Assembly: GCF_038811545.1 (NCBI RefSeq)
Contig: NZ_CP133319.1
Location: forward strand, 2,075,516 to 2,139,515
Direction: 5' to 3'
DNA: 64,000 bases
Source of the DNA: Rhodoligotrophos sp. CJ14
GTDB taxonomy: Bacteria > Pseudomonadota > Alphaproteobacteria > Rhizobiales > Im1
The position numbers were made by a program, and so were the translations under genes. The notes beneath the pieces are model-generated. The model had not been told where the DNA came from, did not search any database, and saw only the letters and a list, made by a program, of their open reading frames with translations. This document shows, piece by piece, positions 46,252-53,861 of this stretch (position 1 is the first letter of the stretch; each line of letters begins with the position of its first letter).

Positions 46252-48282
46252 ATGTCCTCTGAAGATCCGCTCCTCCAACCGCTGACCATCAAACATGTGA
46301 CCCTCAAGAACCGGGTCATGAGCACCAGCCATGCCATCAGCTATGGCGAGGAGGGCAAGCCCAAGGAGCGCTATCAGCTTTATCACGAGGAAAAGGCCAA
46401 GGGCGGCATCGGACTTACCATGTTCGGCGGCTCATCCAATGTGTCGCCGGATTCGGGCTCGGTCTTTGGCCAGCTCTATGTGGGCGATGACACCATCATC
46501 CCCTATTTCCGGGAATTCTCCGAACGCGTGCACAGGCACGGCACCGCAATCATGTGCCAGATCACCCATCTTGGTGGACGCAGCCATTGGCGCGCCGATA
46601 ACTGGCTGCCGACCGTCTCCCCTTCGCGCTATCGCGAGCCTTCGCATCGCGGCTTCACTAAGGAGATGGATCACCACGACATCCGCCGCATCGCGAAACA
46701 ATTCGGTGATGCCGCCTGGCGTTGCCGTGAGGGCGGGCTCGATGGCCTCGAGATCCATGTTCATGGCCACCTCGTCGGCCAGTTCTGGAACCCTCTGGTC
46801 AATAAGCGCACCGATGAGTTCGGGGGCTCGCTCGAAAACCGTTGCCGCTTTGGCCTGATGGCCCTCGAAGAAATCCGCCGCCGGGTGGGCGACCGGTTCC
46901 TGGTGGGCCTGCGCATGGCCGTCGGTGAGGGGCGCGATGGGGATGAGGGCCTCTCAACCCATGACTATCTCGAGATCGCAAAGCTCCACGAACGATCGGG
47001 ACTGATCGATTTCTTCAACTTCACCTATGGCCGCATCGATACCGAAGTGGGGCTCGCCAACTACATGCCTGGCATGCATGTCGGTCTTGCGCCGCAGCTC
47101 GCCCATGTGGCGGCGTTCAACGGCCATCTCAATCTACCCATCTTCCATGCAGCGCGGATCAGCGACATCGCCACCGCCCGTTATGCCGTCCGCGAAGGTA
47201 TCGTCGATTTGGTGGGGATGACGCGGGCGCATATCGCTGATCCCCATATCGTCAACAAAATTGCCCGGGGTGAAGAAGACCGCATCCGCCCTTGCGTCGG
47301 TGCCACCTATTGCTCCTGGCAGAGACGTTGCATCCATAATCCGTCCATCGGCCGCGAGAAGACGCTGCCCCATCTGATCACGCCGGCGGAGCAGCGGCGC
47401 AAAGTGGTCGTGGTGGGTGCGGGCCCCGCCGGCCTCGAAGCCGCACGCGTCTCGGCGGAACGGGGACATGAGGTGGTGGTGTTCGAGGCAGCCTCGCGCG
47501 CCGGCGGTCAGGTGTTGCTCGCAAGCCGCATGCCCAAGCGCCGCGACCTCATTGGCGTCATCGATTGGCGGGTTGCCGAGGCTGAGCGGCTGGGCGTGGT
47601 CATTCACTACAACAACTTTGCCGACCGCGAGATGATCGAGGCGGAGAACCCGGATGTGGTAATCATCGCCACTGGCGGCTTACCCGATCGCATGGAGGGC
47701 GAGGTAGAAGGCGCGGAGCTTGCCGAGACCGTCTGGACCCTGCTCGAAGCGCCGGCCGAGCCGCAGGGCGCGATCATGCTTTATGACGGCACCGGCACGA
47801 TCACCGGAGCATCTGCGGCCGAGATGCTGGCCATGCAAGGCGCCGAACTCATCTATGTCACACCCGATCACCATGCCGGCCAGGAGGCAAGCTATCTCGA
47901 TCGTCCCTTCATCATGCGCGAGCTCTACAAGGCCGGCACCCGCATCCACCCGGACCGGCGGCTCGCCCGCATCGCGAGGGTCGGCAACCGGCTGCAGGCA
48001 ACGCTCATCAACGAATATAGCGATGATGCGGAAACGCTCACCTGCGATCGGCTGATCATCGAGCGGGGATCGATCCCTCTGGATGAGCTCTATCAGGAGA
48101 TGCGGCCTGGCTCCCGCAACGACGGTGTCATAGATCTCGACGCTTTCGCTATCGGCGACAAGCAGGATCTCACCCTGAACCCGAACGGCGCTTACCAGCT
48201 CTACCGGATCGGGGATGCCGTGTCTTCGCGCGATATCCACGCCGCGATCCTTGATGCGATGCGACTGTGCAAGAACCTGTGA
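46252..48282 (+). CDS. TMADH/2,4-dienoyl-CoA-reductase-like flavoprotein (N-methylproline demethylase-like)
   Basis: 676 residues from the ATG at 46252, nine bases after GAGG; an ATG at 46237 is also possible. The N-terminal half is an FMN-binding old-yellow-enzyme barrel with NKRTDEFGGSLENRCRF, and the C-terminal half is an FAD/NADH domain starting KVVVVGAGPAGLEAARVSAE. In trimethylamine dehydrogenase a 4Fe-4S cluster between them uses four cysteines. Here only Cys348, Cys354 and Cys360 are seen (CVGATYC, then SWQRRC), with changed spacing. Proteins starting STSHAISYGEEGKPKERYQL are usually annotated as N-methylproline (stachydrine) demethylases. This suggests removal of N-methyl groups from the imported compound. 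Confidence 0.85.
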   Translation: MSSEDPLLQPLTIKHVTLKNRVMSTSHAISYGEEGKPKERYQLYHEEKAKGGIGLTMFGGSSNVSPDSGSVFGQLYVGDDTIIPYFREFSERVHRHGTAIMCQITHLGGRSHWRADNWLPTVSPSRYREPSHRGFTKEMDHHDIRRIAKQFGDAAWRCREGGLDGLEIHVHGHLVGQFWNPLVNKRTDEFGGSLENRCRFGLMALEEIRRRVGDRFLVGLRMAVGEGRDGDEGLSTHDYLEIAKLHERSGLIDFFNFTYGRIDTEVGLANYMPGMHVGLAPQLAHVAAFNGHLNLPIFHAARISDIATARYAVREGIVDLVGMTRAHIADPHIVNKIARGEEDRIRPCVGATYCSWQRRCIHNPSIGREKTLPHLITPAEQRRKVVVVGAGPAGLEAARVSAERGHEVVVFEAASRAGGQVLLASRMPKRRDLIGVIDWRVAEAERLGVVIHYNNFADREMIEAENPDVVIIATGGLPDRMEGEVEGAELAETVWTLLEAPAEPQGAIMLYDGTGTITGASAAEMLAMQGAELIYVTPDHHAGQEASYLDRPFIMRELYKAGTRIHPDRRLARIARVGNRLQATLINEYSDDAETLTCDRLIIERGSIPLDELYQEMRPGSRNDGVIDLDAFAIGDKQDLTLNPNGAYQLYRIGDAVSSRDIHAAILDAMRLCKNL

Positions 48283-48300
48283 GCGCTCGGGGGGAAACGC

Positions 48301-49473
48301 ATGAAGCTGAAATCCGCCAATATCTACCTCGTCGAAAGTGGCGGCATCCGCCCCGTGCTCCTCGAGCTGAAGACCGACGAAGGAATAACCGGCTTGGGTG
48401 AAGCCGCCGTGGCCTATGGCATTGGCGGCACGGCGGCAGCCGGTATGCTCAAGGACATCATCGAGCGCTACCTGATGCGGAATGTCGATCCGTTCCGCAT
48501 CGAGAGCCTGTGGACGGAAATCTACGACCACGGCTTCTGGGCGAAAGGCGGCGGGCCCGTGATCTTCTCGGCGATGAGCGCGATCGAGCAGGCCATGCTC
48601 GACATCAAGGCGCGCGCGCTCAAGGTGCCGGTCTACGAGCTTCTCGGCGGTCGGATGCGGGACGAGCTCCGAACCTACGCCAATGGTTGGTATTTTGGCT
48701 GCACCAGCGATGCCGAATTGCCTGCTGCCGCGGAACAGGCGGCAGCGGACGGTTATGACGCCCTCAAATTCTATCCCTTCGCCACCGTGCTGCCCGAAGG
48801 TCGCCTGCGCCATCCTTCGCTGCGTGCGGCCAGCGATCCCAGCGTGGTGAAGCGTGCCATCGAGCGGGTGGCCTCCATTCGCTCGGCCGTCGGTCCCCAT
48901 GTTGAGCTGATGCTCGACCTCTCAGCCGGCATTACCCCGGACGATACGATCAGGTTCTGCCGCGGGATCGAGAAATACGACATCACCTATGTGGAGGAGC
49001 CCGCTGATCCCGGCGATCTCGGCTCGCTGATCAAGATCTCCAAGGCGATCTCGCAAAGAATTGCGGTCGGCGAGCGGATCTATACGCGCTATGGCTTCCG
49101 CGATGTCCTGGAATCACGATCGGTCGACATTCTGCAGCCCGATATCGGCAACACCGGCGGCCTCCTCGAAACCCGAAAGATCGCCGCGATGGCGGAAGCC
49201 TATAGCCTCAAGGTGCAGCCGCATATCTGCGCAAGCCCACTCTCGACTGCCGTCGGCATGCATTTGAGCGCCTCCATCCCGAACTTCTATATCCAGGAGC
49301 ATTTTCCCTATTGGGCGCGCATTCCCGGCCATACCGAGGTGCTGGAAGATCCACTGGAGCCGAAGGTCAAGAACGGAATGCTGCCCGTGAGCGACGCACC
49401 GGGCTTTGGCGTGACGCTCCGCGCTGAGGCTTTGCAGAACTCCCTCTATGGCACCTTCACGCTGTCGCCATAG
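48301..49473 (+). CDS. Mandelate racemase/muconate lactonizing enzyme family protein (MR subgroup)
   Basis: 390 residues. The capping domain is followed by an enolase-type barrel with metal ligands Asp206 (MLDLSA), Glu232 (YVEEPADP) and Glu258 (VGERIY). Lys156 sits on the second strand (DALKFYP), and Asp281 (QPDIGNTGG) with His308 (QPHICASPL) form the Asp-His dyad of the mandelate racemase/D-galactonate dehydratase subgroup. The lysine on the sixth strand used by muconate lactonizing enzymes and hydroxyproline betaine epimerase is absent. It therefore abstracts the alpha proton of a carboxylate, as acid-sugar dehydratases do. It is the last gene of the operon beginning at 38460. Confidence 0.88.
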   Translation: MKLKSANIYLVESGGIRPVLLELKTDEGITGLGEAAVAYGIGGTAAAGMLKDIIERYLMRNVDPFRIESLWTEIYDHGFWAKGGGPVIFSAMSAIEQAMLDIKARALKVPVYELLGGRMRDELRTYANGWYFGCTSDAELPAAAEQAAADGYDALKFYPFATVLPEGRLRHPSLRAASDPSVVKRAIERVASIRSAVGPHVELMLDLSAGITPDDTIRFCRGIEKYDITYVEEPADPGDLGSLIKISKAISQRIAVGERIYTRYGFRDVLESRSVDILQPDIGNTGGLLETRKIAAMAEAYSLKVQPHICASPLSTAVGMHLSASIPNFYIQEHFPYWARIPGHTEVLEDPLEPKVKNGMLPVSDAPGFGVTLRAEALQNSLYGTFTLSP

Positions 49474-49537
49474 CGAACTTGTCTTGGCGCGGTGCCGTCC
49501 GCTGATTTAGCATGCTCACGTTGGTGGATGGAAAGAG

Positions 49538-50563
49538 ATGTACACGATCGCCTTTCTCTTGCTGCCAGAGTTCCAACTGCTCGGCGTGGTCTCGGCGATG
49601 GAGACCTTGCGGGTTGCCAATTCGCTCTACCCGGACCCGCGCTTCTCGACCATCCTCGTACACGATACAGATCCCATGGTGCCCTCGAGCAGCGGCATTC
49701 CGCTCAAGGCCCATTGCCATATCCGTGATCTCCGCGATTTTGACGCGCTCATCGTCTGTTCGAGCTTCAAGCACGACAAATACGAGAACAGCGAGACGCA
49801 GAACCTCATCCGACGCTTCGCCCGGCATGGAAAAGCCATCGGATCGGTCGAGAGCGGTGTCTATCACATCGCCAAGGCGGGAGTGCTCAATGGCCATACG
49901 GCCACTGCCCATTTCAACAACCTGCCCCTGTTCGCCCAGCTCTTTCCGGATGTGAACTTCGTAAAGCGCATCTACACGTGGTGCGATACGCGCATGACCT
50001 GCGCCGGCGGCACCGCCTGTGTTGATCTCATGCTGCACCTGGTCAGCACCCAGCTGGGTCACGCTGTGGCGGCCCGGGTGGCGAACACCATCATCCATCC
50101 TTATCGGCGCGATCTCTGCGCGCCCCAGGACGACATCTTCACCTCGGCCTATAATGGCTTGCCCTCCACCGTCCGCGAGGCTTGCCGGCTGATGGAAGAG
50201 GCCATTCAAGAGCCCCTTAAGATTGAGGACATTTCAGACAGACTCGGCCTGTCTCGGCGCCATCTCGACCGCATGTTCTGCAGCACGCTGAAATGCAGCA
50301 CCTCCGACTACTACCGCAAGATCCGCCTGGCGCGGGCGCGCAAGCTGGTCAAGGCCACCAAGATCGACTTCTCGACCATCAGCACCCGCTGCGGCTTCAA
50401 CTCCTACTCTCATTTCCTGCAGCGCTATCGTGAGGCTTACGGCGTTTCCCCGACGGAAGACCGTTCGTCCCACACATTGGTGCCGACTGAACCGACCCAA
50501 TTGTCACCGCTGAACGACCTGCATCCCTATCAGAACCAGCTCGACCCCATTCGCATGATATGA
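49538..50563 (+). CDS. GlxA family transcriptional regulator (DJ-1-like domain plus AraC helix-turn-helix)
   Basis: 341 residues from the ATG at 49538. The N-terminal DJ-1/PfpI-type domain (about 1-190) starts YTIAFLLLPEFQLLGVVSAM and is probably a ligand sensor. The C-terminal AraC module (about 215-310) has IEDISDRLGLSRRHLDRMF and the second helix-turn-helix KIDFSTISTRCGFNSYSHFL. Regulators of this group (GbdR, CdhR, ArgR of Pseudomonas) control use of betaines, carnitine and arginine. Placed just after the operon at 38460-49473 in the same direction, it is the likely regulator, which agrees with an N-methylated substrate. Confidence 0.92.
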   Translation: MYTIAFLLLPEFQLLGVVSAMETLRVANSLYPDPRFSTILVHDTDPMVPSSSGIPLKAHCHIRDLRDFDALIVCSSFKHDKYENSETQNLIRRFARHGKAIGSVESGVYHIAKAGVLNGHTATAHFNNLPLFAQLFPDVNFVKRIYTWCDTRMTCAGGTACVDLMLHLVSTQLGHAVAARVANTIIHPYRRDLCAPQDDIFTSAYNGLPSTVREACRLMEEAIQEPLKIEDISDRLGLSRRHLDRMFCSTLKCSTSDYYRKIRLARARKLVKATKIDFSTISTRCGFNSYSHFLQRYREAYGVSPTEDRSSHTLVPTEPTQLSPLNDLHPYQNQLDPIRMI

Positions 50564-50580
50564 CGCGCGGTCGCCAGCAG

Positions 50581-51072
50581 CTACAAGCTGGCCCTGTTTG
50601 ATTTGATATACTCGACCATCTGATCGACCACCGTGTTCCAGCCATCGAAGAAGCCCATCTCCTCGTGGCTTTTCCGCGTGGCATCATTTCCATGGATGGC
50701 AATGGCCGTATATTTTGTGCCGCTCCCCTGCCGGGCAAGCTCGAGCACGGCTGTAAAGAACGGCTTTGGTGACGGCCGATAGCCGGGCAGCAGCGTATCC
50801 GTGAAGATCAGCCGCTCATTCGGCGTGACTTCGAGATAGCACCCGAGATTTGGATATTCCTGCCCGTCCGGCGAGCGCATGACTGTGCTGAACATCCCGC
50901 CCGGCCGCAGATCCAGCTCGCAAGAGGCAATGGTCCATGGCTTGGGCACGAACCACTGGCGAAGATGCTCGGGCGTCGTCCATGCCTTCCAAACCAGCTC
51001 GACCGGAACATCGATCTCGCGCTCGATGACGAGGTCGAGCTTCGGGTCGATCTTGATCACTGGTGATGTCAT
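50581..51072 (-). CDS. SRPBCC/AHSA1 domain protein
   Basis: 163 residues from the ATG at 51072, which follows GAGGAGG. The START-like fold is recognised by [20 protein letters not shown], the HLRQWFVP motif, [11 protein letters not shown], and [12 protein letters not shown] at the end. Such proteins bind hydrophobic ligands and are usually paired with an ArsR repressor, as here: the ArsR gene is upstream on the same strand with an ATGA overlap. The ligand is unknown. Confidence 0.9.
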   Translation of the reverse strand: MTSPVIKIDPKLDLVIEREIDVPVELVWKAWTTPEHLRQWFVPKPWTIASCELDLRPGGMFSTVMRSPDGQEYPNLGCYLEVTPNERLIFTDTLLPGYRPSPKPFFTAVLELARQGSGTKYTAIAIHGNDATRKSHEEMGFFDGWNTVVDQMVEYIKSNRASL

Positions 51073-51446
51073 TTCGCTTCCTCCTCTTTCATTTTCATAA
51101 GATAGCTGTCGAGCTGGTCGAGGCGGCGCTCCCACAGGCTGCGCTGCCGGCTGAGCCAGCTCTCCGCGATTTTCAACGGCTCGGGCGCGAGCTGGTAGGT
51201 GCGCACGCGGCCAACCTTTCGAGAACTGACCAGCCCGCTGCTCTCGAGCACTTTCAGGTGCTCCATGAAGGACGGCAGCGCCATCCGATAGGCTTTGGCC
51301 AGTTCGCTCACAGAAGCGGGCCGTGAACTCAGTCGCTCCAGCACGTCGCGCCGTGTCGGGTCGGATAATGCGCGAAAGACACTGTCCACGACCGCCGTCG
51401 GGACCTGCTGGCGATCCTGTCCTTTGCCGCCGGCTTGCGGTGTCAC
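51069..51446 (-). CDS. ArsR family winged-helix regulator
   Basis: 125 residues from a GTG at 51446. The winged helix (about 22-100) shows [20 protein letters not shown] and [20 protein letters not shown], followed by a wing with [13 protein letters not shown]. There are no metal-binding cysteine pairs, so it belongs to the metal-independent group that represses its own operon with an SRPBCC partner. It overlaps the downstream SRPBCC gene and is probably autoregulated. About 180 bases without a gene separate it from the MBL gene at 51630. Confidence 0.92.
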   Translation of the reverse strand: MTPQAGGKGQDRQQVPTAVVDSVFRALSDPTRRDVLERLSSRPASVSELAKAYRMALPSFMEHLKVLESSGLVSSRKVGRVRTYQLAPEPLKIAESWLSRQRSLWERRLDQLDSYLMKMKEEEAK

Positions 51447-51629
51447 TGATCCGCTCTCTGCTCTCTGCCTTGTCGGGAAGTGTCATATACCGAGTAGACA
51501 GTTAGGTCAAACCCTAACTATCCGCCCGGATCGGCATTCCGACGCGCCCGCCTTCAACGAGAAGAGGAGCCGGTTGGCGCGTCCCGACCGGCCCCAAAGA
51601 TCGTGGAGATGAGTTTGGTTGAGCGCACT

Positions 51630-52274
51630 TCACTTTAGCGAATGGGCAGCTTCCTCGAGCGCTGCCTGCCATTCGCCTTGGGAGAACCTGTGGAAGCCCT
51701 CATCCGTCAATGTCGCGCTGAAAAAGACAACATCGGGAGTTAAGCGCGCCAACGCGGCGAGGCTCTGCTTGAGCTGCGATTTATCCCCACCTTCATCGGG
51801 GAAAACGACAGCCTCCCACCCGTCTTTTGCCGGGAAGATCGTGTCGCCGACGAAAAGATAAGTCTCACCTTGGCGCGACTGCACCTTCAAAGCGACATTG
51901 CTCGCAGTGTGCCCGGGTGTGCGGATGACTTCCACCCCGTCCACAAAAACATCTCCGCCCTCCAGACGATGATCAATCTCGGTATGCGGACTCACATCCC
52001 GGGCAGCAGCGCGGTGTGCAAGCAGCACATTGCCGAACCGCTTTTTGATCGCGGCCAGCCCCGGTCCCGCCTCGTGTCCATGGGCAATGTAATGCCGCGC
52101 GACACCGCCAAGCTTTGCCATGTCAGCGTGATCGGAAGCATGCTCGCTGCGATTGAACAGCAGATTGCCACGCTCTCTCATCATCAGAAATCCATTGAAC
52201 TTGAGATCGGGCCAATTCTGGCGGTCCGGCCATTCAGGCTCGGTCATCCACACATCCGGGAGTATCTGACGCAT
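51630..52274 (-). CDS. MBL-fold hydrolase-like protein, probable SoxR target
   Basis: 214 residues from the ATG at 52274, which follows AAGGAG. The metallo-beta-lactamase fold is visible from RTPGHTASNVALK and YLFVGDTIFPA, which carry the later metal ligands His and Asp. The first motif, normally HxHxDH, reads His65-Gly-His67-Glu-Ala-Gly, so the Asp and third His are missing. Metal binding may be reduced or changed. The gene is divergent from soxR, and a SoxR box lies in its promoter, so it is probably induced by redox-active compounds and might act on them. Confidence 0.82.
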   Translation of the reverse strand: MRQILPDVWMTEPEWPDRQNWPDLKFNGFLMMRERGNLLFNRSEHASDHADMAKLGGVARHYIAHGHEAGPGLAAIKKRFGNVLLAHRAAARDVSPHTEIDHRLEGGDVFVDGVEVIRTPGHTASNVALKVQSRQGETYLFVGDTIFPAKDGWEAVVFPDEGGDKSQLKQSLAALARLTPDVVFFSATLTDEGFHRFSQGEWQAALEEAAHSLK

Positions 52275-52309
52275 CTGTTGTCTCCTTGCCTGTTGATCAG
52301 ATGCGTCTT

Positions 52310-52340
52310 GCTCTACAAGTTCAAGCTAACTTGAGGTCAA
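52310..52340 (-). promoter_or_regulatory. SoxR box within the promoter of the MBL gene
   Basis: Bases 52319-52336 read GTTCAAGCTAACTTGAGG and match 15 of 18 positions of the E. coli soxS SoxR box CCTCAAGTTAACTTGAGG. On the minus strand a -35 TTGACC (52335-52340) and a -10-like TAGAGC (52310-52315) are separated by 19 bases, the overlong spacer that MerR-family activators act on. The -10 lies 35 bases from the MBL gene ATG, so the promoter points away from soxR. Confidence 0.82.
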
Positions 52341-52365
52341 GCAGCCTTTTGAGTAAATTCCTCCC

Positions 52366-52911
52366 ATGGACACGACACTCACCATCAACCAGATCGCCCG
52401 GCGCAGCGGCATTGCCGCTTCTGCGCTTCGCTATTACGAAGAACGTGGCTTGATCACCTCGGAGCGTGCAGGTTCGGGCCACAGGCGTTTTCCGCGGCAC
52501 GTGCTCCGCCGGCTCTCCTTTATCGTCTTCGCACAGAAGCTCGGCATGCGGCTCGACGAGATCAAGCAGGAGCTCGATAAGCTGCCGACTGATCACATCC
52601 CGACAGGCGAGGACTGGGCCTTGCTGTCGGAGAAATGGACGAGACGCATCGATGAGCAGATCGCTCAGCTACAGCGCCTCCGGTCAGGGCTGGATGACTG
52701 TATCGGATGTGGCTGCCTGTCGATGAAGACCTGCAAGATGCTCAATCCCGACGACGCGATGGGAAAGCAAGGCCCCGGGCCGAGATGGTGGATCACCGGC
52801 GAAGCACCTAGAGCATTTTCGAGCGAAGTGGATACCGGTTCGCGTGAAGACAATGCGACCGAGCAAGAGCTTGCGGTTTCGCGATTTCAAATGAAAGCGG
52901 AAACGCTCTAA
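52366..52911 (+). CDS. soxR: Redox-sensitive transcriptional activator SoxR
   Basis: 181 residues. The MerR-type helix-turn-helix (LTINQIARRSGIAASALRYY) is followed by a dimerisation helix and the cluster motif CIGCGCLSMKTC (Cys-x2-Cys-x-Cys-x5-Cys), which holds the 2Fe-2S sensor of SoxR. Redox-cycling compounds oxidise the cluster and activate target promoters. Ordinary SoxR ends soon after PGPRWW; here the last 35 residues or so, including the stop, are encoded by an interspersed repeat (52809-52910), so the tail is an acquired extension. A SoxR box lies 30 bases upstream, in the divergent MBL promoter. Confidence 0.95.
   Translation: MDTTLTINQIARRSGIAASALRYYEERGLITSERAGSGHRRFPRHVLRRLSFIVFAQKLGMRLDEIKQELDKLPTDHIPTGEDWALLSEKWTRRIDEQIAQLQRLRSGLDDCIGCGCLSMKTCKMLNPDDAMGKQGPGPRWWITGEAPRAFSSEVDTGSREDNATEQELAVSRFQMKAETL
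52809..52910. repeat. Rhizobiales-type interspersed repeat, copy B (full, 102 bp)
   Basis: The element begins TAGAGCATTTTC and ends GCGGAAACGCTCTA; read inwards, the ends are imperfect inverted repeats (TAGAGC[A/G]TTT[T/C]C). Its core GCGAAGTGGATACCGGTTCG is shared with copy A at 20908. It lies in the 3' end of soxR and supplies its last codons, and the CTA at 52908-52910 is the TAG stop of the convergent ureohydrolase gene. It encodes no protein of its own, so it resembles a MITE or palindromic repeat. Confidence 0.8.
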
Positions 52912-53840
52912 GTGTTTTGCGAAACCGTGAGGAACAGGAATTCGCGCATGCAGGATGCGGCGAGGAAGGCCGTCATGCCACCGGGATCATGGGGCGGGCT
53001 CACCGTGTTGACGTCATAGGCAACGAAATTCAATCCCCTCAGTGCACGGATCAGCGACAAGCCCTCATATGCCGTAAGGCCACCCCAGGTCGGCGTGCAC
53101 ACACCAGGCGCACAGCTCGGGTCGAAGATATCCATATCGAAGCAGAGATAGACCGGGCGGCCCGCGAGCATATCGTGGATCTCGGCGACCACATCATCCA
53201 TGCCCCGTTTGCGCATGAGGTAATCGGGAATGACGCGATAGCCCAGAGAACTCGCATGCGCCCAGGCATCCTGCCGGTAGGTCGGCCCGCGCGTCCCCAC
53301 GTGTAAGGAATGAGCGGTCTGTACGAGGCCTTCCTCGGCGGCACGCGTGAAGGTGGTCGCCGTGCTGTAGCGGATGCGATCGATCCCGTCCTCGGGAAAC
53401 GTATCCGTATGCGCATCGATATGCAGCACCACGAGGTCCGGATGCTGACGATGAATCGCACGCAGCTGGGGAAGGGTCACCGCCCCGTCGCCACCCATGG
53501 TGACCGGTATGACGCCGCGGCTCGCGATTTCCGTGACCATCTCCTCGATCGCCGCGAAGGACTCCCGCACCGACGAGGGAAACACCTGCACGTTCCCATA
53601 ATCCACAGCGCCAAGCGCGGTAATGGGGTTGAAGTCTTGCTCCGGTGGCTCATACGCGCGCACCAGCACCGACTGCTCGCGGATCGCAGCCGGCCCGAGC
53701 CGCGAGCCGATTCGAACCGGATGCGTCCCGCTGTCATAGGGAATGCCGAGGATGGCAACCTTCGCCCCGCTGAGATCCCGCGACAGCGGCGCGCCCATGA
53801 AGCTTTGCAATCCAAACCGGTCAGCACTGTCCAGGCTCAC
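52908..53840 (-). CDS. Ureohydrolase-fold (arginase/agmatinase family) protein with altered active site
   Basis: 310 residues. The family motifs are visible: MGGDGAVTLPQL (113-125), HIDAHTD (Asp142, His144, Asp146), and CFDMDIFDPSCAPG (Asp235, Asp237), which hold two manganese ions in arginase and agmatinase. Two key residues differ. The metal-binding histidine of GGDHS is Gly119 here, and the guanidinium-binding glutamate of the DVVEVSPPYD motif is Thr279 in DVNTVSPPHD. It may bind one or a different metal, or act on a non-guanidine substrate. Its stop codon comes from the adjacent repeat. The ketopantoate-reductase-like gene lies 21 bases upstream in the same direction. Confidence 0.88.
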   Translation of the reverse strand: MSLDSADRFGLQSFMGAPLSRDLSGAKVAILGIPYDSGTHPVRIGSRLGPAAIREQSVLVRAYEPPEQDFNPITALGAVDYGNVQVFPSSVRESFAAIEEMVTEIASRGVIPVTMGGDGAVTLPQLRAIHRQHPDLVVLHIDAHTDTFPEDGIDRIRYSTATTFTRAAEEGLVQTAHSLHVGTRGPTYRQDAWAHASSLGYRVIPDYLMRKRGMDDVVAEIHDMLAGRPVYLCFDMDIFDPSCAPGVCTPTWGGLTAYEGLSLIRALRGLNFVAYDVNTVSPPHDPGGMTAFLAASCMREFLFLTVSQNT

Positions 53841-53861
53841 GGTATGTCCTCCGATTGCTCG

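Noticed and set aside
48301-49473. Hydroxyproline betaine epimerase or muconate lactonizing enzyme
   Set aside because: These carry lysines on the second and sixth barrel strands. Here the sixth strand has the Asp of an Asp-His dyad, as in the mandelate racemase/galactonate dehydratase subgroup.
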